Positions 14,268 to 14,599 of a stretch of DNA of 14,599 nt are shown here, in pieces. Both the position numbers and the translations under genes were made by a program. Position 1 is the stretch's first letter, and each line of letters opens with the position of its first letter. The notes under the pieces are model-generated. The model saw only the letters and a list, made by a program, of their open reading frames with translations, was not told where the DNA came from and made no database searches. Source of the DNA: Bacteroidales bacterium (GTDB lineage Bacteria; Bacteroidota; Bacteroidia; Bacteroidales; F082). The stretch is from assembly GCA_029933565.1 (NCBI GenBank), contig JAOZNY010000054.1, positions 1-14,599 on the forward strand, written 5' to 3'.

Positions 14268-14599
14268 TTTCTAAATCTTTTTCCTAAGTATTTTTAATTA
14301 GGTATAAAAATAGAAATAATGAGTATGCTATGAACAAATGCTAAAAAAAGAAATTGTCATTTTGGTCGGCGTCCACTTGTGTCGAAGTTTTAGCAGAGGT
14401 GCAAGGAGGAAAATCTCCTGAGATCCAGACTGTCATCTCGACTAAGTAAGATGTTGCGGTAGTAAAAACTTACGCATGGAGAGATCTCATATGGAAGTGA
14501 TTCTTGCTTATTGAGATTTCTCACCGCTATTGCTTTTTGATTATAATTAAAACGATTTGTGTTGCGGTTTCGAAATGACAAAAAAATGAAAAGTGTTTT
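14268..14599. other. Non-coding region of 332 bp upstream of the AAA+ gene
   Basis: No convincing gene is present. The first 85 bp are AT-rich and should contain the AAA+ promoter on the minus strand; I see only a weak candidate (TTTG followed after 16 nt by TATTTCTA), which lacks the final G. The remainder is taken up by the composite repeat described separately. Confidence 0.6.
14355..14580. repeat. Composite dispersed-type repeat with direct and inverted units
   Basis: Three related units can be seen. Unit 1 starts TGTCATTTTGGTCGG at 14355 and ends AGGAGGAAAATCTCCT at 14404-14419. Unit 2 starts TGTCATCTCGACTAAG at 14431 and ends GGAGAGATCTC at 14478-14488. Unit 3 is inverted, from GAGATTTCTC (14513-14522) to CGAAATGACA (14571-14580). 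Units 2 and 3 form terminal inverted repeats of 11 bp with one mismatch (14431-14441 and 14570-14580). TGTTGCGGT is repeated at 14452 and 14560. Intergenic repeats beginning TGTCATTTCGA and ending in GAGAAATCTC are familiar to me from Bacteroidota genomes; copy number here is untested. Confidence 0.65.

Noticed and set aside
14390..14581. Minus-strand open frame of 63 codons at the right end
   Set aside because: It is fully explained by the composite repeat and shows no protein features.
1..14599. CRISPR arrays, tRNA/rRNA genes, transposases or phage genes
   Set aside because: No regularly spaced repeats, cloverleaf-type sequences or matching proteins were seen.

Overview
The window reads as a chromosomal segment from a member of the Bacteroidota. 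The evidence is a C-terminal type IX secretion sorting domain, AT-rich intergenic DNA, several matches to the Bacteroidota promoter consensus (TTG/TTTG, then TAnnTTTG), little sign of Shine-Dalgarno sequences, and a typical haem-binding CxxCH/eMP domain. I cannot name the genus. No rRNA, tRNA, CRISPR array or transposase was seen.

Layout. (a) 1-2327, plus strand: two tandem paralogues with a FlgO/CsgG-like domain. The first is cut by the window edge. The second is complete and has a signal peptide and a single-haem domain in front. A strong, probably bidirectional terminator (2339-2397) closes this block. (b) 2409-6708, minus strand: a compact gene cluster that I interpret as a RiPP (ribosomally made, post-translationally modified peptide) locus. 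In transcription order it holds a 92-aa possible peptide-recognition protein, a 465-aa radical SAM/SPASM enzyme, a 314-aa radical SAM enzyme with an extra cysteine cluster, a 67-aa precursor-like peptide with a Trp-rich C-terminus, an intrinsic terminator, and a second radical SAM/SPASM enzyme of 444 aa. This is the most interesting part of the window. (c) 6928-7989, plus strand and divergent from the cluster: a SUKH (SMI1/KNR4) domain fused to TPR repeats, behind a good Bacteroidota promoter. (d) 8106-10742, plus strand: a large secreted Asp-box beta-propeller with a type A T9SS sorting tail. (e) 10759-11499, minus strand: a HEPN/MNT toxin-antitoxin pair. (f) 11541-14267, minus strand: a 908-aa protein with two tandem beta-sandwich-like domains, an acidic Thr/Glu linker and two CbbX-type AAA+ modules. 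(g) 14268-14599: non-coding, mostly a composite repeat built from TGTCAT-YTCGA...GGAGARATCTC units in both orientations.

How the genes may work together. In block (b), tight spacing (2-3 nt between the first three genes) suggests co-expression of the recognition protein and two enzymes. The precursor may have its own weak promoter and has a terminator just after it, so it could be made as a separate abundant transcript. The third enzyme lies beyond that terminator. The precursor C-terminus carries several aromatic-X-Asn/Asp triplets of the kind crosslinked by cyclophane-forming (triceptide) radical SAM enzymes. No protease or exporter is seen nearby. The other blocks show no clear functional tie to it.
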